A program made the position numbers and the translations under genes. Below are positions 1 through 8,097 of a stretch of DNA of 54,181 nucleotides, in pieces. Position 1 is the stretch's first letter. The number at the start of each line of letters is the position of its first letter. Source of the DNA: an uncultured Bacilli bacterium (GTDB lineage Bacteria; Bacillota_I; Bacilli_A; RF39; UBA660). The notes below the pieces were generated by a model. That model searched no databases. It was given only the letters and a program-made list of their open reading frames with translations, and was not told where the DNA came from. The stretch is taken from assembly GCA_910586295.1 (NCBI GenBank), contig CAJUGE010000007.1:1-54181 (forward strand). The letters run 5' to 3'.

Positions 1-1
1 G

Positions 2-157
2 AATATAAATAAATCAGTAATACAAAAGGCAAAAGAAAATAAAGTATTCAATAAAAACACAATAGATGGACTTCGAGTAATGGCATGGGACGGAGTAGAA
101 CTAACAGAGACAAATAAAGACATAGACGGTTTGCCAGAGCAAAATATCATAAAATGA
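2..157 (+). CDS. 3' end of an unidentified gene (partial)
   Basis: An open frame enters from the left edge and runs 51 codons to a TGA at 155-157. A rho-independent terminator follows at 178-203, which supports this being a true gene end. The visible tail contains DGLRVMAWDGVEL and ends in EQNIIK. I do not recognise the family. In Bacillus, polC lies upstream of rimP, but this tail does not look like the PolC C-terminus. Confidence 0.6.
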   Translation, partial: NINKSVIQKAKENKVFNKNTIDGLRVMAWDGVELTETNKDIDGLPEQNIIK

Positions 158-177
158 ACTCTGATAATTCTCTTAAG

Positions 178-203
178 CTAACTAAATAAGTTAGTTTTTC
201 TTT
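178..203 (+). terminator. Rho-independent terminator of the first (partial) gene
   Basis: Six-base stem CTAACT/AGTTAG with loop AAATA, followed by a run of T (195-199 and beyond). It lies 20 nt past the stop codon of the partial gene. Confidence 0.7.
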
Positions 204-242
204 AACAAAAAATGAAAAATATGTGAAACATTATAAATAACA

Positions 243-271
243 TTGTTTTTATTATCAATTAATAGTAAAAT
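243..271 (+). promoter_or_regulatory. Sigma-A-type promoter of the J-like/PpiC gene
   Basis: TTGTTT at 243-248 and TAAAAT at 266-271 with a 17-nt spacer. The start codon at 292 follows AGGATGGTG. Confidence 0.6.
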
Positions 272-291
272 GTTCCTAGGATGGTGTAAAA

Positions 292-1491
292 ATGAAAGAA
301 AATTATAAAATATTAGGTACTTCAGAAAATGCAACTATTGAAGAAATAGAAGAAGCTTATAAAAAGTTAGAAAAAAAATATAAAGGAAATAATAATAAAA
401 CTGCAAAAACAAAACTTAATGAAATAAGAAAAGCATATGAAGAATTGACAAAAGTCAAAAAAGCTAAATTTAAAGAGGATAATCAAGAAGAAAGCTTAGA
501 ACCGATAGAAGGTTCAACTTTACTTGATAAAATAACTAAAGAAAGAATGATAACATTTGGTATAGGATTAGTTTTAGGATTAATTATAATGATGTTTTTC
601 TTTCCAGATAGAATAGCCGAACTAGAAAATGGAGAACAAGTCGCAGTTGAAGTAGGAAAAACCAATATAACTTCTGATGATATATATAATAGAATGAAAA
701 AAGCAACTGCCTTGAATGTCGTTGTAGAAAAAGTTGATCAAGCAATACTTTATAAAAAATATGAATTAACAGAAGAAGACGAAAAGACAATAAGTGAAAA
801 CGCAAATAAATATTTAACTGAAGCAACACAATATTACGGTTTATCTGAAGAAGACTTCCTAAAATCTTCTGGATTCGACACAAAAGAAGAATATATCAAA
901 AATGTTATAGAATTAGACTACTTAAGAAGCAAATATTTTAAAGACTATGTATATGGTATGATTACAGACGACGAAGTAAACGATTATTACAATTCAAAAG
1001 TTTATGGAACAATTAGTACGGAACATATATTAGTAAAAAATGATACTATGTCTGATGAAGAAGCTTCATCTAAAGCAACTGAAATATTAGACAAACTAAA
1101 AAATGGTGCTTCTTGGGAAGACTTAAAAAACGAATACAAGAATGTGATAATTACTGAAAATGTTAATGTTGAATTTGATTCTAATTTAGAATCTTCATAT
1201 AAAATGGAAGCAGAAAAATTAAGCGATGGTAGCTATAGTTCATCATTAGTTAAAACTTCTTATGGATATCATATAATATATAGAAAAAGTACAACAGAAA
1301 AACAATCTCTAAAAGAAGTAACAACAAGAATTAAAAATATTCTATTAGAAGTTAAGCAAGAAGAAGACTCAAACCTATATGCTAAAACTTTAATTGAAAT
1401 GAGAAAAGAAGCAGGTATGGACATAAAAGATACAGAAATCAAATCAATATATGACTATTATGTAAGCACAATAGAAAAAGCTAACAATTAA
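292..1491 (+). CDS. Membrane-anchored parvulin (PpiC/PrsA-like) foldase with an N-terminal J-like domain
   Basis: Probably an extracytoplasmic peptidyl-prolyl isomerase/chaperone. Residues 1-55 resemble a J domain (YKILGTSENATIEEIEEAYK, then an NEIRKAYEEL helix), but the HPD tripeptide that activates DnaK is absent; the loop reads KYKGNNNKTAK. Residues about 87-105 form one transmembrane helix, which puts the J-like part in the cytoplasm and the rest outside. A SurA/PrsA-like helical linker follows. A PpiC domain at about 240-332 carries the hallmarks EHILVKN and SYGYHIIY. PrsA is normally a lipoprotein with a signal peptide; here there is no lipobox and the anchor is internal. It is monocistronic with its own promoter. 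PpiC assignment is firm; the J-like part is inferred from pattern. Confidence 0.8.
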   Translation: MKENYKILGTSENATIEEIEEAYKKLEKKYKGNNNKTAKTKLNEIRKAYEELTKVKKAKFKEDNQEESLEPIEGSTLLDKITKERMITFGIGLVLGLIIMMFFFPDRIAELENGEQVAVEVGKTNITSDDIYNRMKKATALNVVVEKVDQAILYKKYELTEEDEKTISENANKYLTEATQYYGLSEEDFLKSSGFDTKEEYIKNVIELDYLRSKYFKDYVYGMITDDEVNDYYNSKVYGTISTEHILVKNDTMSDEEASSKATEILDKLKNGASWEDLKNEYKNVIITENVNVEFDSNLESSYKMEAEKLSDGSYSSSLVKTSYGYHIIYRKSTTEKQSLKEVTTRIKNILLEVKQEEDSNLYAKTLIEMRKEAGMDIKDTEIKSIYDYYVSTIEKANN

Positions 1492-1543
1492 AGTATTATT
1501 AATTATTCGATGAAACTTTATTCATAAAATAATTAATATTCTA

Positions 1544-1572
1544 TTGATGTATGTAGAATACTGTGATAAAAT
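1544..1572 (+). promoter_or_regulatory. Sigma-A promoter of the rimP-nusA-infB operon
   Basis: TTGATG at 1544-1549, 17-nt spacer, TAAAAT at 1567-1572. It lies just upstream of the leader hairpin at 1586-1617. Confidence 0.65.
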
Positions 1573-1585
1573 TAACTTACTTGAT

Positions 1586-1617
1586 GAGTGGGCGTATAAA
1601 CCCACTTGTTTATTTTT
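1586..1617 (+). promoter_or_regulatory. rimP leader hairpin / attenuator
   Basis: Seven-base stem GAGTGGG/CCCACTT (1586-1592 with 1601-1607) with an 8-nt loop, followed by GTTTATTTTT. It sits between the promoter and the rimP ribosome site (AAGGAGG). A hairpin of this GTGGG...CCCAC type upstream of rimP in low-GC Gram-positives is known as the rimP leader, a putative attenuator. The match here is by position and stem sequence. Confidence 0.6.
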
Positions 1618-1634
1618 GAAAAGGAGGAATCAAA

Positions 1635-1889
1635 ATGAAAGAAAAGATATTAAACGCAGTAGAAGAACCATTAAAAAATATTGGTGTTACTGTCTCTAGT
1701 ATTGAGTTTGCAAAAGAAGATGGAGTAGATACACTATTTTTGCACATTGATAGTGAAAAAACAGTGGATACAGACCTTTGCACAGACGTTGCAGAAATAG
1801 TAAATCCAATAATAGACGAACTAGAATTATCAGAAATAGAAGGTGAGTATGTATTAGATATATGCAGTAAAGGAGATTATAATGAATAA
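1635..1889 (+). CDS. rimP: Ribosome maturation factor RimP, N-terminal domain only
   Basis: RimP assists 30S subunit maturation. The 84 residues match the N-terminal domain: an EEPLKNIGVTV helix, then the strand-rich LFLHIDSEKTVDTDLC and VLDICSKGDYNE, where full-length proteins read LEVSSPGLERPL. RimP is usually about 150 residues with an SH3-like C-terminal domain; that half is missing. The ORF runs directly into nusA (8-nt overlap), so there is no room for a frameshifted remnant. It is the first gene of the nusA-infB operon, behind the rimP leader hairpin, with an AAGGAGG site upstream. Identity rests on position plus domain pattern. Confidence 0.8.
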   Translation: MKEKILNAVEEPLKNIGVTVSSIEFAKEDGVDTLFLHIDSEKTVDTDLCTDVAEIVNPIIDELELSEIEGEYVLDICSKGDYNE

Positions 1890-2937
1890 CAAAGAATTCA
1901 AAAATGCCTTTGACTTTATAGTTAAAGAAAAAGGAGTAGATGAGGAGACTATAATAGAAGCCATGGGAAATGGTCTGGCCGCTGCCTACAAAAAAGAAAC
2001 AGGAGAAGACGCTGACATAAGACCAGAAATCAATACTGAAAACGGAATGATTAAACTATTTAAAAGAATGACAGTTGTTGAAGAATTAGAAAATGAAGAT
2101 CAAGAACTATGTCTAGAAGAAGCGGTAGAAATTAAACCAGATGCTCAAATAGGAGATGTAATAGAAACTGAAGTAACACCAGATGACTTTGGTCGTGTCG
2201 CTATTTCTGTTGCAAAACAAGTAGTATTACAAAAACTTAGAGAAGCAGAAAGAAACAAAATCATGGATGAAATGAGAGACAAAGAAGACGAAATGATGGT
2301 AGGCTTTCTTGCAATGGAAGATAATAGAAATTATTATGTAGACTTAGGCAAAGCTCGTGGTATACTTCCTAAAAATGAACTAATTCCAGGAGAAACTTTA
2401 AAAATGGGAGAAAGCGTAAAAGTTTATATAGTTAAAGTTGAAGAAACAACAAAAGGACCATCTATTAAACTATCTAGAAAACACTATGGTTTTGTTAAAA
2501 GACTATTTGAACTTGAAATACCAGAATTTCAAGATGGATTATTACTTATGCACGGAGTTGCGCGTGAAGCTGGTGTAAGAAGTAAAGTTGCAATATCTAG
2601 TACAAGTCCTAACGTCGATCCAATCGGAAGTTGTATAGGAGAAAAAGGAAGAAGAATCGCAAACATCATAAAATCACTTAATGGCGAAAAAGTAGACTTA
2701 ATCCCTTACAGTAATGATCCAGAAGAATTCATAGCAAACGCTCTAAGTCCAGCTAAAAACTTAAACGTAAGCGTACAAGACGAAAAATCAAAAGAAGCCT
2801 TAGTTATAACGGATGATGACAACTTAAGTCTTGCTATAGGTAAAAAAGGTATTAATATAAAACTTGCAAGTAAACTTACTAGATATAAGCTAAATATAAA
2901 AACATTAAATGAAATCAACAAAGAAATCAACAAGTAG
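1882..2937 (+). CDS. nusA: Transcription termination/antitermination factor NusA
   Basis: NusA binds RNA polymerase and nascent RNA and modulates pausing, termination and antitermination. The 351 residues have the Gram-positive layout: NusA N-terminal domain (about 1-125), S1 domain (about 130-195, with GILPKNELIPGE) and two KH domains (about 200-345, with DPIGSCIGEKGRRI and LAIGKKGINIKLASKL). There is no acidic C-terminal repeat, as expected for Bacillota. The start overlaps the end of rimP by 8 nt and has AAAGGAG upstream, consistent with translational coupling. Confidence 0.97.
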   Translation: MNNKEFKNAFDFIVKEKGVDEETIIEAMGNGLAAAYKKETGEDADIRPEINTENGMIKLFKRMTVVEELENEDQELCLEEAVEIKPDAQIGDVIETEVTPDDFGRVAISVAKQVVLQKLREAERNKIMDEMRDKEDEMMVGFLAMEDNRNYYVDLGKARGILPKNELIPGETLKMGESVKVYIVKVEETTKGPSIKLSRKHYGFVKRLFELEIPEFQDGLLLMHGVAREAGVRSKVAISSTSPNVDPIGSCIGEKGRRIANIIKSLNGEKVDLIPYSNDPEEFIANALSPAKNLNVSVQDEKSKEALVITDDDNLSLAIGKKGINIKLASKLTRYKLNIKTLNEINKEINK

Positions 2938-2944
2938 GTGAAAA

Positions 2945-3202
2945 ATGAAAACAAGAAAAATACCTATGCGCTCTTGTGTTGTAACAAGAGAAAAATTAGA
3001 AAAAAAAGACTTATTTAGAGTAGTAAGAACACCAGAAGGAAGCGTTATAGTTGATGATACACTAAAAGCAAACGGACGTGGTGCCTATCTAAAAAAAGAT
3101 AAGGATGTAATTAACAAAGCTAAACAAAACAAAATACTAGAAAGGCACCTTGAAGTAGAAGTTCCAAGTGTTATATATGAGGAGTTAATATCTAAAATTT
3201 AA
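2945..3202 (+). CDS. ylxR: YlxR/RnpM family RNA-binding protein
   Basis: Small RNA-binding protein (DUF448) encoded after nusA throughout Bacillota; in Bacillus subtilis it has been described as a modulator of RNase P. The 85 residues show the signature RKIPMRSCVVTREKLEKKDLFRVVRTPEG and NGRGAYL. It starts 7 nt after nusA with GTAGGTG as the ribosome site. Confidence 0.93.
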   Translation: MKTRKIPMRSCVVTREKLEKKDLFRVVRTPEGSVIVDDTLKANGRGAYLKKDKDVINKAKQNKILERHLEVEVPSVIYEELISKI

Positions 3203-3220
3203 ACCAGAAGGAGAATAAAT

Positions 3221-4684
3221 ATGATAAATAGTGAACTAGAAGAAATCATTTATATAATAGGCGATACAATACAAGACAATATCATATTCCATAGTTTTGT
3301 GGATGAAGAAGCAAGAAAACTAGAACACCATAATGGTATCAGCTCTCTTTTTAGTATTATTCTAACTAGACTGGCAAGACAAGAACGATCAAAACATAAA
3401 GAAGAATTTTACCATGGACTTAGAAAAACAAAAGAAAAGAGAATAGACAGAACAGATATAATAATCGCTCTAAGAAAAATCAAAAAAATTAATCTAAGAG
3501 AAAAAGTGAATAAAGAACTATTAGAAAAACTAATTAAAAAAATTAATAGAGAATATGATGTCAATCAGTTTATCATAATACTAGAAATTATAGAAAATAA
3601 ATTTTTCGATATTTTAAAAGAAGGAAAAATAGAATTTTTCACAAAAAAAGAACTTATAGAAGAAGACTCATTTATAGAAACAATTAAATCGGTAGTGATA
3701 GTTCAAAATTTATACAGAAATGACTACGACTTTTTTAAACGACTATTAAAAGAAGCTTGGTGGTTTGCATTTCTTCCAGGCGAAGAAAAACCTAATTTAC
3801 AAGATGATCTAAACGCTGTTTTTATAAATGCTTTAAACGAAGTTATTAAAATCTGTCAGGAATTATTAATAGAAGGAAATTTTCCAGAAAAACTTATTCC
3901 TAATTTACAAGAAGTAGAAAACGAAAAAATACATGAAACTTATTTTTTCGCATTTCAAACTATAGTAAAAAACTTCCGAACTCATACAGACAATACCCCT
4001 TTGATTCATGAAGATTCTATAATACAAAAGATAGAGGATTATATTTATCACAAGCATTATGAAAATGAGGCAGAAAAGGAGTTTGGAGAAAAACGTCTTA
4101 AAATGCTAATGAATAGATATTATGAGAACATAATTCTTTCTCTTAATTATAGTTCAGCATATGATAGTTTTATAACATTTCTTAGATATAAAGAAAGATT
4201 TTGTGAAAAATCGGATAATATATTAAATGCCTTAATTCATAAAGTAGAAATAATCAATAATTATATTAACAAAAATCCTAACTTGATGATATTAGATGAT
4301 AAATTAAAAGGCATAATGTTTGCTAAATATAATTCTAACATATATAAAAGTTTAGAACTTATAATTTATTCTCTTAATTCTAGCCTAACTAGATTAAAAA
4401 AAGCTGAAAAAATTAATACACTACCAGTTCAAGGCCAAGTTACAAAAGAAGAAGTCCAAGAAGCAATAAAATTTGTTATAAATAATTATATGGCTGATGA
4501 AATATTTTATAAAGAGTTAATTGAACTTAGAGAGATATATTACTGCTACGGATTTAATATTTCTAGATTTTGTCTAGCATTATCAGAATTATCTAAAGCA
4601 ATAGAATTATATGATACTAGAGAACAGACACAAACAAAACGTTTAAAAAAATTAAATAATAAAGAAAGAGGGTGCAATATATGA
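3221..4684 (+). CDS. Unknown helical protein in the ylxQ position of the nusA-infB operon
   Basis: A 487-residue, almost entirely alpha-helical, lysine/glutamate-rich protein with no signal peptide, membrane segment or motif that I recognise. In Bacillus the gene between ylxR and infB is ylxQ, an L7Ae-like protein of about 100 residues; this protein is nearly five times longer and shows no L7Ae signature. It has a good site (AAGGAGAAT), and its TGA overlaps the infB ATG as ATGA, so it is co-translated with IF-2. Placement suggests a role linked to ribosome or RNA metabolism, but nothing in the sequence proves it. Confidence 0.85.
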   Translation: MINSELEEIIYIIGDTIQDNIIFHSFVDEEARKLEHHNGISSLFSIILTRLARQERSKHKEEFYHGLRKTKEKRIDRTDIIIALRKIKKINLREKVNKELLEKLIKKINREYDVNQFIIILEIIENKFFDILKEGKIEFFTKKELIEEDSFIETIKSVVIVQNLYRNDYDFFKRLLKEAWWFAFLPGEEKPNLQDDLNAVFINALNEVIKICQELLIEGNFPEKLIPNLQEVENEKIHETYFFAFQTIVKNFRTHTDNTPLIHEDSIIQKIEDYIYHKHYENEAEKEFGEKRLKMLMNRYYENIILSLNYSSAYDSFITFLRYKERFCEKSDNILNALIHKVEIINNYINKNPNLMILDDKLKGIMFAKYNSNIYKSLELIIYSLNSSLTRLKKAEKINTLPVQGQVTKEEVQEAIKFVINNYMADEIFYKELIELREIYYCYGFNISRFCLALSELSKAIELYDTREQTQTKRLKKLNNKERGCNI

Positions 4685-6810
4685 CAGTTGAAGAATATGC
4701 AATTGATATAAAAATGAAAGTAGAAGCACTACTAAAAAAATGTGAAGAATTAGGAATAAACGTCAAGAGTAAAGATGACATCCTAGAAGACGATGACATA
4801 GTTACTCTAGACTTAGCCCTAGAAAACGAAAACAATGATGATATAGAAAGCGAATCATTACTAAGTGAAGAATTGGAAAGTAAATTCTCATTCGAAGACC
4901 GTGCAGAAGAACTATTAGGCGGAAGTAACCTTTCCCACGAGCGTGCACAAAAAGTTAAACTTAAAAAGAAAGACAATAAATCTAACTTAGAAGAATACAA
5001 AAAAGAAAAGAAAAATCTTTATAAAAACAAGACAAAACTTCAAAGTAATAAATCAGAACACGAAGAAAAAGTAGTATTATATAAAGAAGGGATGACTGTG
5101 CACGATTTAGCCTCATCTCTAAATGTATCAGACGATGACATAGTTGCAAAATTATTTAAATTAGGTTTAATGCTAAACATAAACGCGAGTATTTCATATG
5201 AAGATGCAGAAGTAGCAGTTTTAGAATTTGGAAAAGAGTTAAAAAAAGAAGAGACTAAAGACATAAGCAACTTCGAAAATTTTGAAATAATAGATGTTGA
5301 AAAAGACTTAGTACCACGTCCTCCAGTAGTCACTATAATGGGACATGTTGACCATGGTAAAACAAGCCTACTAGACTATATAAGAGAATCTCATGTAGTA
5401 AGTGGAGAAGCTGGTGGAATAACACAACACATAGGTGCCTACCAAGTAGAAATAAACGGATCACTCATAACTTTTATAGACACCCCAGGACACGCTGCAT
5501 TCACAGAAATGAGAGCGCGTGGAGCAAGTGTAACAGACATAGTAATAGTAATAGTGGCGGCAGACGATGGAGTAATGCCACAAACCAAAGAAGCTATAGA
5601 CCATGCCAAAAGTGCAGGTGTTCCTATAATAGTAGCTATAAATAAAATAGATAAAGGTGTAGGAAATATAGAAAAAATAATGAGCGAAATGAGCGAATAC
5701 GGATTAACTCCAGAAAGTTGGGGTGGAGACACAATTTACGTTAAATTAAGTGCACACACAGGAGAAAACGTTCCATTACTACTAGAAAATATAATCGCAC
5801 TCTCAGAAATGCAAGAATTAAAAGCTAATCCAAATAGATACGCACTTGGAACAGTAATAGAAGCAAAACTTGATAAAAATAAAGGCCCAATCGCAACACT
5901 ACTTATCAATAATGGAACACTTAGAATCGGAGATCCTATAGTTGTGGGCACATCTCATGGAAAAGTAAGAACACTAAAAAACAGTAATGGAATAGACCTA
6001 ATAGAAGCTCTTCCTAGTACTCCAGTAGAAATAACTGGACTTAACGAAGTACCTGTCGCAGGAGACAAATTCATGGCATTTGAAAGCGAAAAAGAAGCTA
6101 GAAGCGTAGCAGAAAAACGTGCTTCATTAGAAAAAGAAAAGAAGTTTGAAAGAAAGGCAGTAAGCTTGGATGATTTATTTGCATCTATTCAAAGTGGAAG
6201 AAAAGAAATAAACATAGTATTAAAAACAGATGTAAAAGGTAGTGAAGAAGCAGTAAAAAATGCTTTAGAAAAAATAGATGTTGAAGGAGTCAAAACCTCT
6301 GTAATAAGAAGTGGTGTAGGTGCTATTACAGAAAGCGATATAGTACTAGCAAGTGCTTCTAATGCAATCATTATAGGATTCAATGTCGTACCAGATAGTA
6401 AAACAAGGGAAAATGCTCAAAATCATAAAGTCGAAATAAGAACTTACAACATTATCTATAAGGCAGTAGAAGAAATAGAAGCTGCAATGAAAGGAATGCT
6501 AGATCCAGAATTTGAAGAAGTAATAACTGGAGAAGCAGAAGTAAGACAACTATTTAAATTTTCTAAGGTAGGAACAATAGCAGGTTCTCACGTAACATCT
6601 GGAATTATAAAAAATGCTTCATTAATGCGCTTAATTCGTGATGGCATAGTAATATTTGAAGGTAAAATTGGAAGCTTGCAAAGAGAAAAAGACCAAGTTA
6701 AAGAGGTAAAACAAGGCTTTGACTGTGGAATCACAATAGAGAATTACATTGACATAAAAGTTGGAGATGTAATAGAAACATATGAAATGAAAGAAGTGAA
6801 AAGGGTATGA
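4681..6810 (+). CDS. infB: Translation initiation factor IF-2
   Basis: GTPase that delivers initiator tRNA to the 30S subunit and promotes subunit joining. The N-terminal 130 residues are charged and variable. An IF2_N domain (about 131-185, with MTVHDLASSLNVSDDDIV) follows, then the GTPase with G1 GHVDHGKT (about 220), G3 DTPGHAAF and G4 NKID (about 320), and the domain II-IV tail ending in DVIETYEMKEVKR. I take ATG 4681 rather than the in-frame GTG 4672, because AGAGGG lies 7 nt upstream and the ATG overlaps the previous TGA. The length, about 709 residues, is typical. Confidence 0.97.
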   Translation: MTVEEYAIDIKMKVEALLKKCEELGINVKSKDDILEDDDIVTLDLALENENNDDIESESLLSEELESKFSFEDRAEELLGGSNLSHERAQKVKLKKKDNKSNLEEYKKEKKNLYKNKTKLQSNKSEHEEKVVLYKEGMTVHDLASSLNVSDDDIVAKLFKLGLMLNINASISYEDAEVAVLEFGKELKKEETKDISNFENFEIIDVEKDLVPRPPVVTIMGHVDHGKTSLLDYIRESHVVSGEAGGITQHIGAYQVEINGSLITFIDTPGHAAFTEMRARGASVTDIVIVIVAADDGVMPQTKEAIDHAKSAGVPIIVAINKIDKGVGNIEKIMSEMSEYGLTPESWGGDTIYVKLSAHTGENVPLLLENIIALSEMQELKANPNRYALGTVIEAKLDKNKGPIATLLINNGTLRIGDPIVVGTSHGKVRTLKNSNGIDLIEALPSTPVEITGLNEVPVAGDKFMAFESEKEARSVAEKRASLEKEKKFERKAVSLDDLFASIQSGRKEINIVLKTDVKGSEEAVKNALEKIDVEGVKTSVIRSGVGAITESDIVLASASNAIIIGFNVVPDSKTRENAQNHKVEIRTYNIIYKAVEEIEAAMKGMLDPEFEEVITGEAEVRQLFKFSKVGTIAGSHVTSGIIKNASLMRLIRDGIVIFEGKIGSLQREKDQVKEVKQGFDCGITIENYIDIKVGDVIETYEMKEVKRV

Positions 6811-7157
6811 AATTAAAAGGCGAAAGAGTAGCGTCAGACCTAATGAAAGAAATAAGTCAAATACTATTAACAGAGATAAAAGATGAAGACTTAAAAAACG
6901 TTACAGTAACTTATGCTACTGTAACAAATGATTTAAGTTTTGCTAAAGTTTATTTTACAACACTAGATGATCATAAAAGAGAAAAAGTAATACGCGATAT
7001 GAATAATGCATCTTCTTTCTTCAGAAGTAGTTTAGCAGGTAGACTTAATATAAGACATATACCAGAAATAAAATTTGTTTATGATGAATCAATAGAATAT
7101 GGGCAAAAAATAGAAGACATAATAGAACAAATAAATCAGGAGGAAGAAAATGATTAA
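6807..7157 (+). CDS. rbfA: Ribosome-binding factor A
   Basis: RbfA is a KH-fold protein that binds free 30S subunits and aids 16S rRNA 5'-end maturation and cold adaptation. The 116 residues show the family pattern: RVASDLMKEISQILLTEIKDEDL, VTYATVTNDLSFAKVYFT, ASSFFRSSLAGRLNIRHIPEIKF. Its ATG overlaps the infB stop as ATGA. The usual followers truB, ribF and rpsO are not in this operon. Confidence 0.95.
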   Translation: MKLKGERVASDLMKEISQILLTEIKDEDLKNVTVTYATVTNDLSFAKVYFTTLDDHKREKVIRDMNNASSFFRSSLAGRLNIRHIPEIKFVYDESIEYGQKIEDIIEQINQEEEND

Positions 7158-7890
7158 ACACCACGAAGAATTAACTATTAATATAGAAGACATAATAATA
7201 GCTTCACTATATAGTTTAAATAAGCACAACAAACCTTTAGAAATAACTGACGTAGAGTTGCAAAAAATAATAGAAGACATACAAAAAGTAGCAGACTCCT
7301 TTGCAGATGAAGTTACATATAATCTTACAAGTACAGACAAAGATAGATATATTGCTACTAGCGATTACATTGTTTACGAACATGATACATTTAAACTTAA
7401 AGAAACTATCTCTAAAGACTATGCAGATTATCTAGCACACAAACTTGATAAAGATAAATTATTATTGATTATCTATTGTGTTAATGAATCACTATATTCC
7501 TCTTATAAAGAGTATATAAGTTACAAAGAACAAGTATTAATAGCTTTATATGCTTTAAATAAACTTTATAGTATAAGGAGAATAACTAGTGACGAACTTA
7601 GAGTCTACAGAATTAAACTAGCAGAATATTATGCGAATTGTAACCAATTAGTAACTTTAGAATCTAATAAAGAAGCTATCAAGCAATTTAGAGATACTTA
7701 TAAAGATGAAATTAGTAGTAAAATTATAAATGATACGTTAGTATACGAATTAAAAGAGGGTTTAACTAATAGTGAACTTGAAGCATTAGCATTTAATAAT
7801 GCTTCATCACACGGTATGATTGAGGTGTTAAGTTCGCCAAAAATATTGGAAGAAGCTTTTGCTCCTACAAAGAAACTCATATTAAAATAG
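7150..7890 (+). CDS. Hypothetical protein at the end of the infB-rbfA operon
   Basis: A 246-residue helical protein of unknown family with no signal peptide or membrane segment. It starts 8 nt inside rbfA with CAGGAGG upstream, so it is coupled to rbfA. The middle (about 105-165) is rich in leucine and tyrosine, and a conserved-looking segment YELKEGLTNSELEALAFNN lies near 200-218. It takes the place where truB would follow in Bacillus but has no pseudouridine synthase motif. Confidence 0.8.
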   Translation: MIKHHEELTINIEDIIIASLYSLNKHNKPLEITDVELQKIIEDIQKVADSFADEVTYNLTSTDKDRYIATSDYIVYEHDTFKLKETISKDYADYLAHKLDKDKLLLIIYCVNESLYSSYKEYISYKEQVLIALYALNKLYSIRRITSDELRVYRIKLAEYYANCNQLVTLESNKEAIKQFRDTYKDEISSKIINDTLVYELKEGLTNSELEALAFNNASSHGMIEVLSSPKILEEAFAPTKKLILK

Positions 7891-7924
7891 TCTAGCAATC
7901 CTAGGCTATTTTATTGTGACTTAA

Positions 7925-8047
7925 TATGCATCAAATGATACCCAAAGTTTAGATATTTTAATTAAAGAGCAGACTAATTCAAAGATAGATGTCATAGTAA
8001 CTATATCATATGGACGAGATGACTTTACTGTAGATAAAACCTTGTAA
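7925..8047 (+). pseudogene. Probable 3' remnant of a lost gene
   Basis: An open frame of about 40 codons with no start codon and a stop immediately upstream. It reads SLDILIKEQTNSKIDVIVT and then SYGRDDFTVDKTL before TAA at 8045-8047. The composition is protein-like (alternating hydrophobic strand, charged helix), unlike the simple AT sequence of other gaps here. The promoter of the next gene overlaps its end. The family is not recognised, and chance remains possible. Confidence 0.3.
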
Positions 8048-8070
8048 ACAAAATGCTTTTACTGTATAAT
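8042..8070 (+). promoter_or_regulatory. Promoter of the AAA-ATPase/PD-(D/E)XK gene
   Basis: TTGTAA at 8042-8047, 17-nt spacer, TATAAT at 8065-8070. The site AAGGATGTG precedes the ATG at 8098. Confidence 0.6.
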
Positions 8071-8097
8071 AATAAGTAACAAGGATGTGATTCAAGT

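Noticed and set aside
3221..4684. Unknown operon gene as an extended YlxQ (L7Ae-like)
   Set aside because: No L7Ae/L30e glycine-rich RNA-binding signature is visible; the protein is helical throughout.
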